DNA from: JAZKFT01 sp040386335 | Lineage (GTDB): Bacteria; Bacteroidota; Bacteroidia; Chitinophagales; Chitinophagaceae | Reading direction: 5' to 3' | Length of the DNA: 64,000 nucleotides | Assembly: GCA_040386335.1 (NCBI GenBank) | Contig: JAZKFT010000015.1 | Span: 1 to 64,000, forward strand | Shown here: one piece after another, positions 7,988 through 17,068 of the stretch | How the letters are laid out: every line of letters begins with the position of its first letter | Position numbering within the stretch: position 1 is the first letter of the stretch | The notes under the pieces: model-generated | The model's input: the letters and a program-made list of their open reading frames with translations, nothing else | Databases searched by the model: none | What the model was told of the DNA's origin: nothing | Translations under genes and position numbers: made by a program

Positions 7988-9256
7988 ATGTCGTCGGTAG
8001 TACAAACATCCGTCAAGTTGTTTCGCCATATACCATTCTTAAGAACGGTGTTATGGCATAGCCTTACTGCTTTCGGCGGTCCGCAGGGCCATTATGGGAT
8101 GATGATGAAAAGATTTGTGCACCAGCGAAAAGATGTTACGGAAAAGGAATTGATGGAATACACCTCGTTTTGCCAGTTATTGCCGGGAGCAAGCTCTACC
8201 CAGACACTTACGCTGATCGGTTACAAGAGAGGCGGTATTCCGCTGGCGGTGCTTACACTTATTATATGGATCATTCCCGCCGGCATACTGATGGGCTTAC
8301 TGTCTTTTTTGTTGCATTACATTGATAAACAATCACTTAACACTGATATTTTTAAGTTTATCCAACCCATGGCGGTAGGTTTCCTGGCTTATGCAGCTGT
8401 GAATGCGTTCAAGATATCGGTTAAGAATACTATCACCATTGTTATTGCTGCAGTCTCACTGGCAGCCACCTATTTTTTGTTTAAGACGTCCTGGGTATTT
8501 CCCGTACTTATCGTGCTGGGGGGTATTGTGACCAATTTTAGCAAGAAGCGTATTATCCAGGAGCCGTTTACTCCCAAGAAGATCAAGTGGGTCAACATCT
8601 GGTTGTTTGCATCAATATTTATCATCCTCGGATATTTCAGTGCTTATGCCAAGCGTAACCAAACTGCGCCACCGTTACCACCCTTACCAGAATACCGCAT
8701 AATGAACCTGGGTGAAAACTTTTACCGTTTTGGTAGTTTGGTTTTTGGTGGAGGGGATGTACTAACACCGTTTATGTACGAACAGTTTGTGGCCCGTCCG
8801 GAGAAGGACAGGCAGTATATGACTGGTGACGAATTTCTTACGGGTAGCGGAATGGTTAAAGCCATACCCGGCCCGGTGTTTTCTGTAGCAGCTTTTCATG
8901 GGGGAATGGCCATGCGACAGTGGGGATCGATGTGGCAAACCCTGGGTTGTATCGTGGGGTTGGTATGTATTTTTCTCCCCAGCGCGTTACTCGTTTTATT
9001 CTTTTACCCGGTATGGCATAACCTAAAAAAGTATGCAGTGATCTATCGGTCGCTGGAAGGTATTAATGCGGCGGTGGTAGGTATCATGATCGCGTCTACT
9101 TTTTACCTGCTCAAGGATGTTTCGATTACCGATCTCAACACGTTCAGCTTTATTAACCTGGGCGTGTTGGTCGGAACTTTTATTGTACTGTATTTTACAA
9201 AGATTCCATCGCCTGTAATCGTGGGTATTTGCCTGCTATTGGGATGGATATTTTAG
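7988..9256 (+). CDS. chrA: ChrA-type chromate efflux transporter (two-domain form)
   Basis: A 422-residue membrane protein of the CHR family, which exports chromate using the proton gradient. It is the long, two-domain form. The N-terminal half has FGGPQGHYGMM and the QLLPGASSTQTLTLIGY motif. The second half has the related FGGGDVLTP and GMVKAIPGPVFSVAAFHG motifs. About ten to twelve hydrophobic segments are visible. The two halves are inverted homologues in this family. No chrB-like regulator or other metal gene is adjacent, so induction by chromate cannot be inferred. Some family members have other anion substrates. Confidence 0.92.
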   Translation: MSSVVQTSVKLFRHIPFLRTVLWHSLTAFGGPQGHYGMMMKRFVHQRKDVTEKELMEYTSFCQLLPGASSTQTLTLIGYKRGGIPLAVLTLIIWIIPAGILMGLLSFLLHYIDKQSLNTDIFKFIQPMAVGFLAYAAVNAFKISVKNTITIVIAAVSLAATYFLFKTSWVFPVLIVLGGIVTNFSKKRIIQEPFTPKKIKWVNIWLFASIFIILGYFSAYAKRNQTAPPLPPLPEYRIMNLGENFYRFGSLVFGGGDVLTPFMYEQFVARPEKDRQYMTGDEFLTGSGMVKAIPGPVFSVAAFHGGMAMRQWGSMWQTLGCIVGLVCIFLPSALLVLFFYPVWHNLKKYAVIYRSLEGINAAVVGIMIASTFYLLKDVSITDLNTFSFINLGVLVGTFIVLYFTKIPSPVIVGICLLLGWIF

Positions 9257-9301
9257 AGATGTCGATTCGTTCTAACTATTTATAAAACGACACAAATCAT
9301 T

Positions 9302-9874
9302 TTAATCCCTGTAGTAACGGCTGTCTTCTATTTCTTTGGCAGCTTTTTCAGGTACAAGGTATCGAATGGAAAGCCCTTTTTTTATCATGGCCCTTATAGT
9401 TGTAGACGAAATCTGGAGGAGCGGGGCATCTACAAATTCTATGTTTTCGTTTAATGGGCTGGTCACTTCAAACCCCGGCCTGTTAAAAATGTAGATTTTA
9501 TGGTTACGAATAATATGCTCGTAGTTCTTCCATTTGTGGAGGTTCGTATAACTATCACTTCCCATGATGATAGAGAATTGGTGCTGGGGGTATTTCTCGG
9601 TTAGGTAAGCCAATGTATGAACCGTATAGGAGGGCTTTGGTAAATGAAATTCTACATCAGTAACCCTGAGATTCACATCATCTTCAATAGTCATTTTTAC
9701 CAGGTGAAGCCGATGGTATTCGTTGAGTAATGAAGAGGATAGTTTGAGAGGATTCTGGGGCGAGACAACAAGCCACACTTGTTGCAGAGCCGTGGTCTGT
9801 TTTGCATAACTGGCAATAATCAGGTGACCAACATGTATGGGATTGAATGAACCAAAGTAAAGGCCGATTTCCAT
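9302..9874 (-). CDS. nadD: nicotinate-nucleotide adenylyltransferase NadD
   Basis: Transfers AMP from ATP to nicotinate mononucleotide to make deamido-NAD, the step after quinolinate conversion. The 190-residue protein starts with the nucleotidyltransferase motif GSFNPIHVGH (residues 8-17) and ends with the ISSTTIR motif near residue 155, both needed for ATP binding. Length is normal. It is followed upstream on the same strand by feoA, 18 bp away, so the two may be co-transcribed although their roles are unrelated. Together with nadA it gives two steps of NAD synthesis in this region. Confidence 0.96.
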   Translation of the reverse strand: MEIGLYFGSFNPIHVGHLIIASYAKQTTALQQVWLVVSPQNPLKLSSSLLNEYHRLHLVKMTIEDDVNLRVTDVEFHLPKPSYTVHTLAYLTEKYPQHQFSIIMGSDSYTNLHKWKNYEHIIRNHKIYIFNRPGFEVTSPLNENIEFVDAPLLQISSTTIRAMIKKGLSIRYLVPEKAAKEIEDSRYYRD

Positions 9875-9892
9875 ATACGGTTGTGTGTATGA

Positions 9893-10171
9893 TTAGTTTG
9901 TTTGATTTTGTAAAATGAAAATATGCTCTGCCTCATTTAAGCGAAGGCTGAGTCTATAGCCCGATACCTGGATTGATATGGGGTCACCAAGAGGCGCAAT
10001 CATATCTACGGTTACCTTTTCTCCGGGAACACAGCCCATCTCCATGAGTTTGAGGAAAATATCATTGCTGCTGAAGGAGTCAATTATTCCTGATTCACCG
10101 GTCTGTAATTCTGAAAGTTTCTTCAAGATTGTGCATTTTCGTGGCAGCAAATCTATTCTATCTGTCAGCAA
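9893..10171 (-). CDS. feoA: FeoA-domain protein
   Basis: A 92-residue protein with the SH3-like FeoA fold: KLSELQTGESGIIDSF, then LKLMEMGCVPGEKVTVDMIAP, ending in RLSLRLNEAEHIFI. FeoA usually assists the ferrous-iron transporter FeoB at the membrane. No feoB is next to it here; the gene sits before nadD. It could be an accessory FeoA for a distant FeoB or a regulator with a FeoA-like domain. Its start codon is only 20 bp from the ybeY start on the other strand, so the two promoters must overlap the opposing genes. Confidence 0.85.
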   Translation of the reverse strand: MLTDRIDLLPRKCTILKKLSELQTGESGIIDSFSSNDIFLKLMEMGCVPGEKVTVDMIAPLGDPISIQVSGYRLSLRLNEAEHIFILQNQTN

Positions 10172-10191
10172 GTTTATTCCTATTTAAGAAA

Positions 10192-10629
10192 ATGTATTTA
10201 GTGTCATTTGCCAATGCCGACCTGGTCGCATCCTTTAAGAAAAAGAGATTGTTGCAAGCATTTGTTGCTGAAATTTTCAGCAGAGAGAAAAAGGGGTTAG
10301 CCCGGCTTCAATATGTTTTCTGTTCCGACAATTACTTGTTGGATATGAACAAACAATTTCTGCAACATGATACCTACACAGATATCATCACATTCGATCT
10401 ATCAGAATCGGACAGGACGATAGGAGAGATTTACATTTCATTAGACCGTGTTAGGGAGAACGCCATTCATTTTAAACAGGATTTTCAGCAGGAGATACAG
10501 CGGGTAATCTTTCATGGGGCATTGCACCTGTGTGGTTACAAAGACAAAAAGAAAAGTGAAATTGAGATCATGAGACACAAGGAGGAGGAGTATTTGCGTT
10601 TATTTGATCAATGGAAAGCAAAGATCTAA
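10192..10629 (+). CDS. ybeY: endoribonuclease / rRNA maturation factor YbeY
   Basis: YbeY takes part in 16S rRNA 3' end maturation and ribosome quality control in the cytoplasm. The start at 10192 (MYLVSFANAD) is preferred; an upstream in-frame start at 10129 would add 21 residues overlapping feoA. The metal-binding motif reads HGALHLCGYKDKKKSEIEIM. The first two histidines match the family, while the third ligand position, histidine in E. coli, appears to be Asp here. TDIITFD and GEIYISLDRV are further family motifs. It is followed by the CAP-domain gene and then mnmG. Confidence 0.93.
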   Translation: MYLVSFANADLVASFKKKRLLQAFVAEIFSREKKGLARLQYVFCSDNYLLDMNKQFLQHDTYTDIITFDLSESDRTIGEIYISLDRVRENAIHFKQDFQQEIQRVIFHGALHLCGYKDKKKSEIEIMRHKEEEYLRLFDQWKAKI

Positions 10630-10640
10630 AACCCTACCAC

Positions 10641-11303
10641 ATGTTCCACGTGAAACATGTCTTATTCATAAGTCTCCTTTTTATCTCTTTTTTTGCCCGT
10701 AGCCAGGGAACGGTATCCATGCGGGATATCATTATCACTTATCCTTTAGCAGAAGATGCGGCACTAAGAAAGGCATTGAATGATTGGCCAGGTTATAAGG
10801 CGCTTGGAAAAGAAGAGAAGGAAATAACGTATTATCTGAATTATGCCAGGCAAAACCCGTCTTTGTTTCTGAAAAATGCGATCAATGTGTTCATGGCCAA
10901 TCACCCGGAAACAAAATCTTCCTATACCAAGAGCTTGCAGAAGACATTCGAAGGCCTCGCTCCAATGCCCATCATTTTTCCTGATGCAGCATTTTCTACA
11001 GTTTCGGAAGCGCATGCAGCGGATTTGAGTTCGCACAATATAATATCCCACCGATCCACTGATGGACGGAGTTTCCAGGATAGGGTACAAGACTACATAA
11101 AGGGCTGCGGTTCTGAAAGTATTCATGCGTCACCGCGGTTCAACGCCCTTGAGGCGATACTCAACCTTTTATTCGATTTTAATGTGCCAGACCTGGGTCA
11201 CAGGAAATCGTTACTTGACACAAGGTTTCACAAGGGTGGGTTTGGTGTTTCACATGGCTCCAAGGGAAATACGATTGTAGTGATTGATTTTTCCTGCCAG
11301 TGA
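10641..11303 (+). CDS. secreted CAP/SCP-domain protein
   Basis: A protein of about 220 residues with a signal peptide (hydrophobic run ending near ARSQG) and a CAP (SCP/PR-1) domain. CAP features are ITYYLNYARQNP at the N-terminal side, SEAHAADLSSHN, SHRSTDGRSFQDRV and GHRKSLLD. Function of bacterial CAP proteins is poorly known. I chose ATG 10641 over 10611 because it gives a clean signal peptide (MFHVKHVLFISLL) and no overlap with ybeY. The start codon and next five codons coincide with a parS-like 16-mer at 10642-10657. Confidence 0.8.
   Translation: MFHVKHVLFISLLFISFFARSQGTVSMRDIIITYPLAEDAALRKALNDWPGYKALGKEEKEITYYLNYARQNPSLFLKNAINVFMANHPETKSSYTKSLQKTFEGLAPMPIIFPDAAFSTVSEAHAADLSSHNIISHRSTDGRSFQDRVQDYIKGCGSESIHASPRFNALEAILNLLFDFNVPDLGHRKSLLDTRFHKGGFGVSHGSKGNTIVVIDFSCQ
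10642..10657. promoter_or_regulatory. parS-like ParB-binding site over a start codon
   Basis: TGTTCCACGTGAAACA is the canonical 16-bp parS sequence described for Bacillus subtilis Spo0J (ParB). It lies at the 5' end of the CAP-domain gene and encodes F-H-V-K-H after the start Met. ParB binding here would help segregate the origin region. Confidence 0.82.
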
Positions 11304-11323
11304 GCTAAGCGACAACTTCTTAT

Positions 11324-11339
11324 TGTTCCACGTGGAACA
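11324..11339. promoter_or_regulatory. parS-like ParB-binding site upstream of mnmG
   Basis: TGTTCCACGTGGAACA is a perfect palindrome, one base away from the parS 16-mer at 10642. It lies in the gap before mnmG. Two such 16-mers within 700 bp are very unlikely by chance, and mnmG is often near parS and the origin. Confidence 0.8.
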
Positions 11340-11561
11340 GCTCTTCCATCATAAAAAATAGACTTGTGTGTTTGTAACCAATTGGACTTACAAGCGGAGC
11401 CCCCGCGTTTAAGCAGACTTTAACTTTTACTCAAGACAAGTTCGTGACGCTCTGCCAAATCGCAGAGTCGCCTAGGGGAATGCTATACTTCTATTTTAAC
11501 CTTCCCTTTTGTTCGCGTCTGCCGGCGATGGATATCAAAACCGCCCAACACCGTTTTAATT

Positions 11562-11569
11562 TACCTTCG
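11562..11569 (+). promoter_or_regulatory. -7-like element of mnmG
   Basis: TACCTTCG resembles TAnnTTTG with one mismatch. It ends only four bases before the mnmG ATG at 11574, so the transcript would be leaderless or nearly so. No convincing -33 element is seen. Confidence 0.4.
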
Positions 11570-11573
11570 CTCC

Positions 11574-13442
11574 ATGTTTCAAGATTATGATGTTATTGTA
11601 GTGGGTGCCGGCCATGCCGGTTGTGAAGCCGCTGCTGCCGCTGCAAACCTGGGCAGCAAGGTGTTGCTGGTTACTATGAATATGCAAACCATAGCCCAGA
11701 TGAGTTGTAATCCTGCGATGGGCGGCATTGCAAAAGGACAGATTGTACGGGAAATCGATGCGCTCGGTGGGTACTCTGGTATTGTTACCGACAAAAGCAT
11801 GATACAATTCCGGATGCTGAACCGCAGCAAGGGACCGGCGATGTGGAGCCCGAGGGTACAAAGCGACAGGATGCTATTTGCCACCACCTGGAGGGAAATG
11901 CTTGAGCAAACACCCAATGTAGATTTTTACCAGGACATGGTGCAGGGCCTACTGGTAAAAGACGGACGCTGCTACGGCGTAAAGACTGGCCTTGGCCATG
12001 ATATCAAAGCAAAATCTGTGGTGATCACGAGTGGTACATTTTTAAACGGAATCATCCATATTGGCGAGAAACAATTAGGTGGGGGAAGAATGGGGGAGAA
12101 GGCTGCATTTGGCATTACAGAGCAGCTGGTGGAATTGGGCTTCGAAAGTGACAGGCTAAAAACCGGAACGCCACCAAGAATCGATGGCCGCAGCCTGGAT
12201 TACTCCAAAATGGAAAAGCAGGAAGGAGACACCGAGATCGTTGGCTTCTCCTACATGGATATTGAAAAGATCAAGCCGGAGCAACAACGCTGTTGCTGGG
12301 TAACTTATACCAGCCCCGAGGTGCATGAAATATTAAAGACAGGATTTGATAAAAGTCCCATGTACCAGGGAAGGATACAGGGAACGGGGCCAAGATATTG
12401 CCCAAGCATTGAAGACAAGATCAACCGCTTTGCAGAACGGGACCGGCACCAGCTATTTGTGGAGCCCGAAGGATGGAGCACAGTGGAGATATATGTGAAC
12501 GGTTTCAGCAGCAGTTTGCCGGAGGAAGTGCAACATGCAGCCCTCACCAAAGTACCTGGTTTTGAGAAGGCTAAAATGTTTCGGCCCGGCTATGCCATCG
12601 AATACGATTTCTTTCCACCGACTCAGCTGCAATACACTTTGGAAACAAAACTAATCAGCAACTTGTTTTTTGCAGGGCAGATAAACGGCACTACAGGTTA
12701 TGAAGAAGCAGCCTGCCAGGGTTTAATGGCGGGTATCAATGCACACCAAAAAGCTTTTGAGCAAGATCCCTTTGTGCTGAAAAGGAGTGACGCCTATATT
12801 GGTGTGCTGATAGATGACCTGATCAACAAAGGCACTGATGAACCCTACCGGATGTTTACAAGCCGTGCTGAATTCAGAACCTTACTGAGGCAGGATAATG
12901 CTGATCTGAGGCTTACTGAAATGAGTTATCGCCTGGGACTTGCCAGCCAGGAACGGATGGAAAAAGTGAAAATCAAAAAAGAACAGATAGAGCAACTGAA
13001 GAAGACACTGGTCGATTTCAGCTTTGAAATGGATGAGATCAATCCTTTTTTGGAAAGCATCAACAGCGCTCCGATCTCAGAAAAACAAAAGGCTTTGAAA
13101 GTATTATTGCGGCCCCAGGTAGATTTAGCAGGACTGCTTAAATATGTACCACGGCTGCATGCCTTGATCGGGCATTACAGCGCCGAAACACTGGAACAGG
13201 CGGAGATACAGGTGAAGTATGAAACCTATATTATTAAGGAACAGGAGCTGGTTAATAAAATGACCGAGTTGGAAGAACTGGTGATACCGGATACCTTCAA
13301 CTACGAAAAGATAAATGCGCTGAGCAATGAAGCGCGTCAGAAGTTCCTCAAAATTAAACCCAGAACATTGGGCCAGGCAAGCCGCATCAGTGGTGTTAAC
13401 CCCAGCGATGTGCAGATCCTGATGGTGTTTATGGGGCGATAA
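11574..13442 (+). CDS. mnmG: tRNA uridine-5-carboxymethylaminomethyl modification enzyme MnmG (GidA)
   Basis: With MnmE this FAD protein modifies the wobble uridine (U34) of several tRNAs. The 622-residue length is normal. The N-terminal FAD-binding motif is VVGAGHAGCEAA (residues 7-18). The family signatures GGGRMGEKA and KTGTPPRID follow, then GPRYCPSIEDKI and GTTGYEEAACQGLMAGINA. The C-terminal 100 residues are helical and contact MnmE in homologues. ybeY and the CAP gene precede it on the same strand. mnmG is commonly origin-linked, which agrees with the parS-like sites upstream. A strong hairpin terminator follows. Confidence 0.98.
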   Translation: MFQDYDVIVVGAGHAGCEAAAAAANLGSKVLLVTMNMQTIAQMSCNPAMGGIAKGQIVREIDALGGYSGIVTDKSMIQFRMLNRSKGPAMWSPRVQSDRMLFATTWREMLEQTPNVDFYQDMVQGLLVKDGRCYGVKTGLGHDIKAKSVVITSGTFLNGIIHIGEKQLGGGRMGEKAAFGITEQLVELGFESDRLKTGTPPRIDGRSLDYSKMEKQEGDTEIVGFSYMDIEKIKPEQQRCCWVTYTSPEVHEILKTGFDKSPMYQGRIQGTGPRYCPSIEDKINRFAERDRHQLFVEPEGWSTVEIYVNGFSSSLPEEVQHAALTKVPGFEKAKMFRPGYAIEYDFFPPTQLQYTLETKLISNLFFAGQINGTTGYEEAACQGLMAGINAHQKAFEQDPFVLKRSDAYIGVLIDDLINKGTDEPYRMFTSRAEFRTLLRQDNADLRLTEMSYRLGLASQERMEKVKIKKEQIEQLKKTLVDFSFEMDEINPFLESINSAPISEKQKALKVLLRPQVDLAGLLKYVPRLHALIGHYSAETLEQAEIQVKYETYIIKEQELVNKMTELEELVIPDTFNYEKINALSNEARQKFLKIKPRTLGQASRISGVNPSDVQILMVFMGR

Positions 13443-13467
13443 ACAAATTAGCATTAATAAAAATATA

Positions 13468-13514
13468 AACCCCTGTCACAGCCGGAAAAAAGGTATGACA
13501 GGGGTTTTGTTTTT
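13468..13514 (+). terminator. intrinsic terminator after mnmG
   Basis: AACCCCTGTCA (13468-13478) pairs perfectly with TGACAGGGGTT (13496-13506) and is followed by TTGTTTTT. Confidence 0.85.
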
Positions 13515-13543
13515 CCCGGAAACACAACCATGTAGTAAGTGCT

Positions 13544-13587
13544 TAAAAAAAGGGGGTCACTTGTTTTCCAAAACAAGTGACCCCCTT
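13544..13587 (-). terminator. long palindromic terminator of the EEP nuclease gene
   Basis: An 18-bp perfect stem (13550-13567 with 13570-13587) has a two-base CC loop. On the minus strand it is followed by six T residues, so it terminates the gene ending at 13605. It faces the mnmG terminator. Confidence 0.85.
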
Positions 13588-13604
13588 ATGTCCAGGACTG
13601 CTTT

Positions 13605-16600
13605 TTATTCCTTAATAAACTTAGCCGTGGAGATCTTTCCTGACACCTCGGTTTTAAGCAAATACATGCCTGGGTGTAGCTGGTTTAGTTTTTGATTAAT
13701 GGCTGTGTTTATGCTGCCGGCGTTGCCTTTGCCTTGTAATAAAATTTTACCATCACCATTGATCAACTGCCAGTTAGCTGTCGCATCAGCTTTACCAAGG
13801 TATACCTGGATGCCTGTTGTTACAGGGTTGGGATACACGCGTATCACAATTCCTCCGCCTTTGCTCACGGTTACTTTTACGATAGGGGTATAGGCAAAAC
13901 GGCCATCTGCATCTACCGTTTTTATGCGATAATAGTTCACGCCTTCAATTGGGTTCGTATCTGCGAAACGGTAATGGTTCAATGTAACACTGTTTCCTGC
14001 AGCCTTAACCTGGCCGAGGTTTCCAAAATGAACACCGTCAGCAGAACGTTCCACAACGAAATAATTACTGTTAAGTTCAGTAGCCGTGGTCCAGTTTACC
14101 GAAACTTCTTTGCCGATAAGTGATGCATCTATCCGGGTAATAGTTACTGGCAATGGAATATTGGTTAAATCGTAACGCACATATACCGGAAGGTGGTCGC
14201 TGGTAGTACTGCTATAATTAGCTAAATAATTCCTGGGATCTTCAGTGGCTACACTGTTTGGTATAACATACTGTTCCAGTTCGTTGGTGATAATCTGATG
14301 GTCGATTGGACCATTGCCACCGCCGCCTACATAGGTAAGTGTTCCAGCCATGCTCAGGGGAAGGGTTGCCCCTTTGTACTTGTCAGCCTCATTAAGCAAT
14401 ACACTGTATGGCGATGGATTGCCCATATATTCTGCCACATCAATATCGTCATTGTAATCTCCAACCAATATCAGGCTGTCAGTAGCATAATATAAGTTCA
14501 GGCTGTCTTTCAGAACCCTGGTATCGTACACACGGCGTTGGTAATCTTCGCTGACGGCACTTCCGGCTTTGGCATGGATGCTGATGATCCTTATTGTTTT
14601 GCTGATACCATTAATCGTGGCTTTAAATGTTGCCATAAAAGGCAGGCGGCCACTGCTCCAAAAGCTGCTGCTTGTGCCTGTTGGATAACCAGGCAAAGTA
14701 GCGGTATTAGCCCGCAGGCTATCGTATAAGCTTTCAAACATCACCCTTGTTTCCAGCAATTGCATGGTGCTGGTTTTATAAATAAAGCCCACTTTTTGTG
14801 GCGGAAAGGTAGGGTCGGGTGGATTGTAAGATTGAGACCAGCGATGGCTTAACACCGATGCATAACCGGGTAAGATCTCGATCAGTTTGTTCATCAGGCT
14901 ATCGCTGCTTACTTCCTGTATACCAATCACGTCGGCGTTCAAATGGTCAAACACCACTTTCATATTGTTTTTCTGGATGTCCTTTTGTGGCTCCGTGGCG
15001 TTGTTGGTGGGGTTGCTACCAAAAAATTTCATGTTATAGGTTACTACATCCAGTGTTTCTGATTTTGGATAAGATGATGCTATGAGGTTAATGCGGGTAC
15101 TATTGAAACTCGTGCCCGTAAAACTCAACTGACCGGTGACCCTTAGTTCTTTGGCTGATGGCGTAAACCGGACATATATCGTTGTACCAGCTTCAGCAAT
15201 CGCCTGGGGAACTACGATGCTTCCTGAATACAAAACATTGTTAGCCGAAACCTGGAAACCAGCTGGTGCTGTTATTGTGATATCTCCATACCCGATTGCC
15301 TGCAACAAAATAGCCTGTCCGGCGGATGAAGACCCAACAGAGGCTTCCCCTAAATCAATGGTAGCAGGAGTAGTAAAAAACAGCTGCGTTCGATTAGTGA
15401 TAGCGATATCATCAAGCGTCCACCTTGGGGCTCCCTGGGTAGGCGATGAAATATACTTATATGCAATATATACTTTTGGAAAAGCCTTGTAAGCATTCAG
15501 ATTAATATTGTCGCTAAGCGTCCAAACGTTACTGCCGGCAACCGGAAAATCTGCGTTAAGTTTGGTCCAGCTGGCTGCATTGGGATTGCCGGTACCACTA
15601 TAATTGGTAGAAACAAGCAGCTCCAGCGGAAGGCCGGAAAATTCGCCACGACTGTAAAAACTGAGTACCGGAAGGCTAAAACCCGACAGATCCAAAGGGG
15701 GTGAAATAAGCCAGTCCTCATTGTCCTGCGATCCGCCAGAGAAACCATTCATGTTGACGCCGTTGGAGGTGTTTTGGCCAAATGTGGTACAGTTCCAGGC
15801 CTGGGCACCCACAACACTGTACGCAATAAAGCCCGCACCAGGTACCCCGAGATTTGTACACGTATTAAAATTAAAAGTAAAGTTTCCGGGGTTTATGCCT
15901 TCACCGCTAAGACTTACTATCTTATTGGTGGCGCCACTGCTGATATGTAATACCGTATCGGTAAATGTTCCTGCAACAGTTGGGGCAAATTTTACAAAGA
16001 TCTTTTTGGGAACAGCTACTTCGGCCGGTGTAAGGCTTAGATTATTAACGAAGCTGAGGCTGTCGGTGGAGATACTAAAAGGCGCATCCACCGAAAGGTC
16101 TACGTTGGCCACCAGGTTTTCGCCCAGGACGGTGTACGATTGGGCCGCTGTTTCGGATCCGGCATTGGTACTGGCAAAAACAAATCCGGTGGTGCTAACC
16201 GTTATCACTGCTGACCCAGCTACGGGAACGGCCTGGCCGAAAACCCTGACACTGTCTATACTAAAGGTACCGCCGGCACCTTCGGCATTAAAGGCGAAAA
16301 AGCGAAAACTAATGGGTGTGGTAATGTTTGTAAATCCGGTAAGCGTAATTGTGCTACCGTAATTGGGACCGGTGGATGCATCATCGACCTGGAAAATATT
16401 ATTGGGAGGCACCACCTGCAAGCTTGAATTAGCTGGGTTTATGCTCGCAGCCAGGTTAGCACCATATGCATCCACAGATGATCTTACAGAATATTGTCTT
16501 ATACCGGTTCCAGAGCGTTGGAGTAGAAAAGTTAACGAATCAAGGTTAAGGGTAAAGTTTGCCTGTGGTGTGATTGTAACCTGGTAATATTCAGCAGTAT

Positions 16601-16868
16601 TAACACTTCCACTGAATGTATTGGAGCCATTGGTGGCACCCAGTGCCCAGTCGATAAAACTAAAACGGCCTGCAGCATTAGGGTTGGGTGGTGTGCCAGT
16701 GGCAGAAAAACTGCCGAATGTTACGCCGGGAGCTGTGGGAACAGGCGTAGGGTCGGTTGTGCCACTAGTATTGGTGGCAACACCTGAAAAAGGATACAGC
16801 GCTGTAAATGGTTGGGCCAGGCCGGCAGCAGCCACTACTAAAAAAGCAATGAGTAAACGAAGTTTCAT
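13605..16868 (-). CDS. secreted endonuclease/exonuclease/phosphatase-family protein with T9SS sorting domain
   Basis: A 1087-residue exported protein. A signal peptide (residues 1-18) precedes beta-rich segments: an N-terminal discoidin-like part, an Ig-like part near 220-330 and a jelly-roll anchor-type part (DWLISPPLDLSG). An EEP hydrolase domain follows at about 605-900 with catalytic motifs TYNMKF (Asn), IQEVS (Glu), ISIHAKA (His), GDYND (Asp/Asn) and SDHLP (His). After a fibronectin-like stretch, the last 77 residues (IRVYPNPV...) are a T9SS type A C-terminal domain, predicting export and attachment at the surface. Substrate may be extracellular DNA, but phosphatase activity is also possible. 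Confidence 0.92.
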   Translation of the reverse strand: MKLRLLIAFLVVAAAGLAQPFTALYPFSGVATNTSGTTDPTPVPTAPGVTFGSFSATGTPPNPNAAGRFSFIDWALGATNGSNTFSGSVNTAEYYQVTITPQANFTLNLDSLTFLLQRSGTGIRQYSVRSSVDAYGANLAASINPANSSLQVVPPNNIFQVDDASTGPNYGSTITLTGFTNITTPISFRFFAFNAEGAGGTFSIDSVRVFGQAVPVAGSAVITVSTTGFVFASTNAGSETAAQSYTVLGENLVANVDLSVDAPFSISTDSLSFVNNLSLTPAEVAVPKKIFVKFAPTVAGTFTDTVLHISSGATNKIVSLSGEGINPGNFTFNFNTCTNLGVPGAGFIAYSVVGAQAWNCTTFGQNTSNGVNMNGFSGGSQDNEDWLISPPLDLSGFSLPVLSFYSRGEFSGLPLELLVSTNYSGTGNPNAASWTKLNADFPVAGSNVWTLSDNINLNAYKAFPKVYIAYKYISSPTQGAPRWTLDDIAITNRTQLFFTTPATIDLGEASVGSSSAGQAILLQAIGYGDITITAPAGFQVSANNVLYSGSIVVPQAIAEAGTTIYVRFTPSAKELRVTGQLSFTGTSFNSTRINLIASSYPKSETLDVVTYNMKFFGSNPTNNATEPQKDIQKNNMKVVFDHLNADVIGIQEVSSDSLMNKLIEILPGYASVLSHRWSQSYNPPDPTFPPQKVGFIYKTSTMQLLETRVMFESLYDSLRANTATLPGYPTGTSSSFWSSGRLPFMATFKATINGISKTIRIISIHAKAGSAVSEDYQRRVYDTRVLKDSLNLYYATDSLILVGDYNDDIDVAEYMGNPSPYSVLLNEADKYKGATLPLSMAGTLTYVGGGGNGPIDHQIITNELEQYVIPNSVATEDPRNYLANYSSTTSDHLPVYVRYDLTNIPLPVTITRIDASLIGKEVSVNWTTATELNSNYFVVERSADGVHFGNLGQVKAAGNSVTLNHYRFADTNPIEGVNYYRIKTVDADGRFAYTPIVKVTVSKGGGIVIRVYPNPVTTGIQVYLGKADATANWQLINGDGKILLQGKGNAGSINTAINQKLNQLHPGMYLLKTEVSGKISTAKFIKE

Positions 16869-17068
16869 TATTATAAAGTTTTAACGGACAGATAGATTGC
16901 CCCCTATATGCAAAAGAGTGCAAGGTATCGAATAACGCTGCTGCACGATTATCGCAGGGTTATGGAATTTTAAATAATTAGAGATGACATTAAATGAATG
17001 GCAACTTTAAAGACGGGAGTAAGGACGGACTTTAAATAATGACCTAATGACCACTGCAGATGGATCAA

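Larger units (their letters stand above)
11304..11573. other. mnmG upstream intergenic region
   Basis: A 270-bp gap. It holds the second parS-like site (11324-11339), a small hairpin CTCTGC-CAAATC-GCAGAG around 11453-11470, and a -7-like TACCTTCG next to the mnmG start. No DnaA box, tRNA or ORF is seen. Confidence 0.6.
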
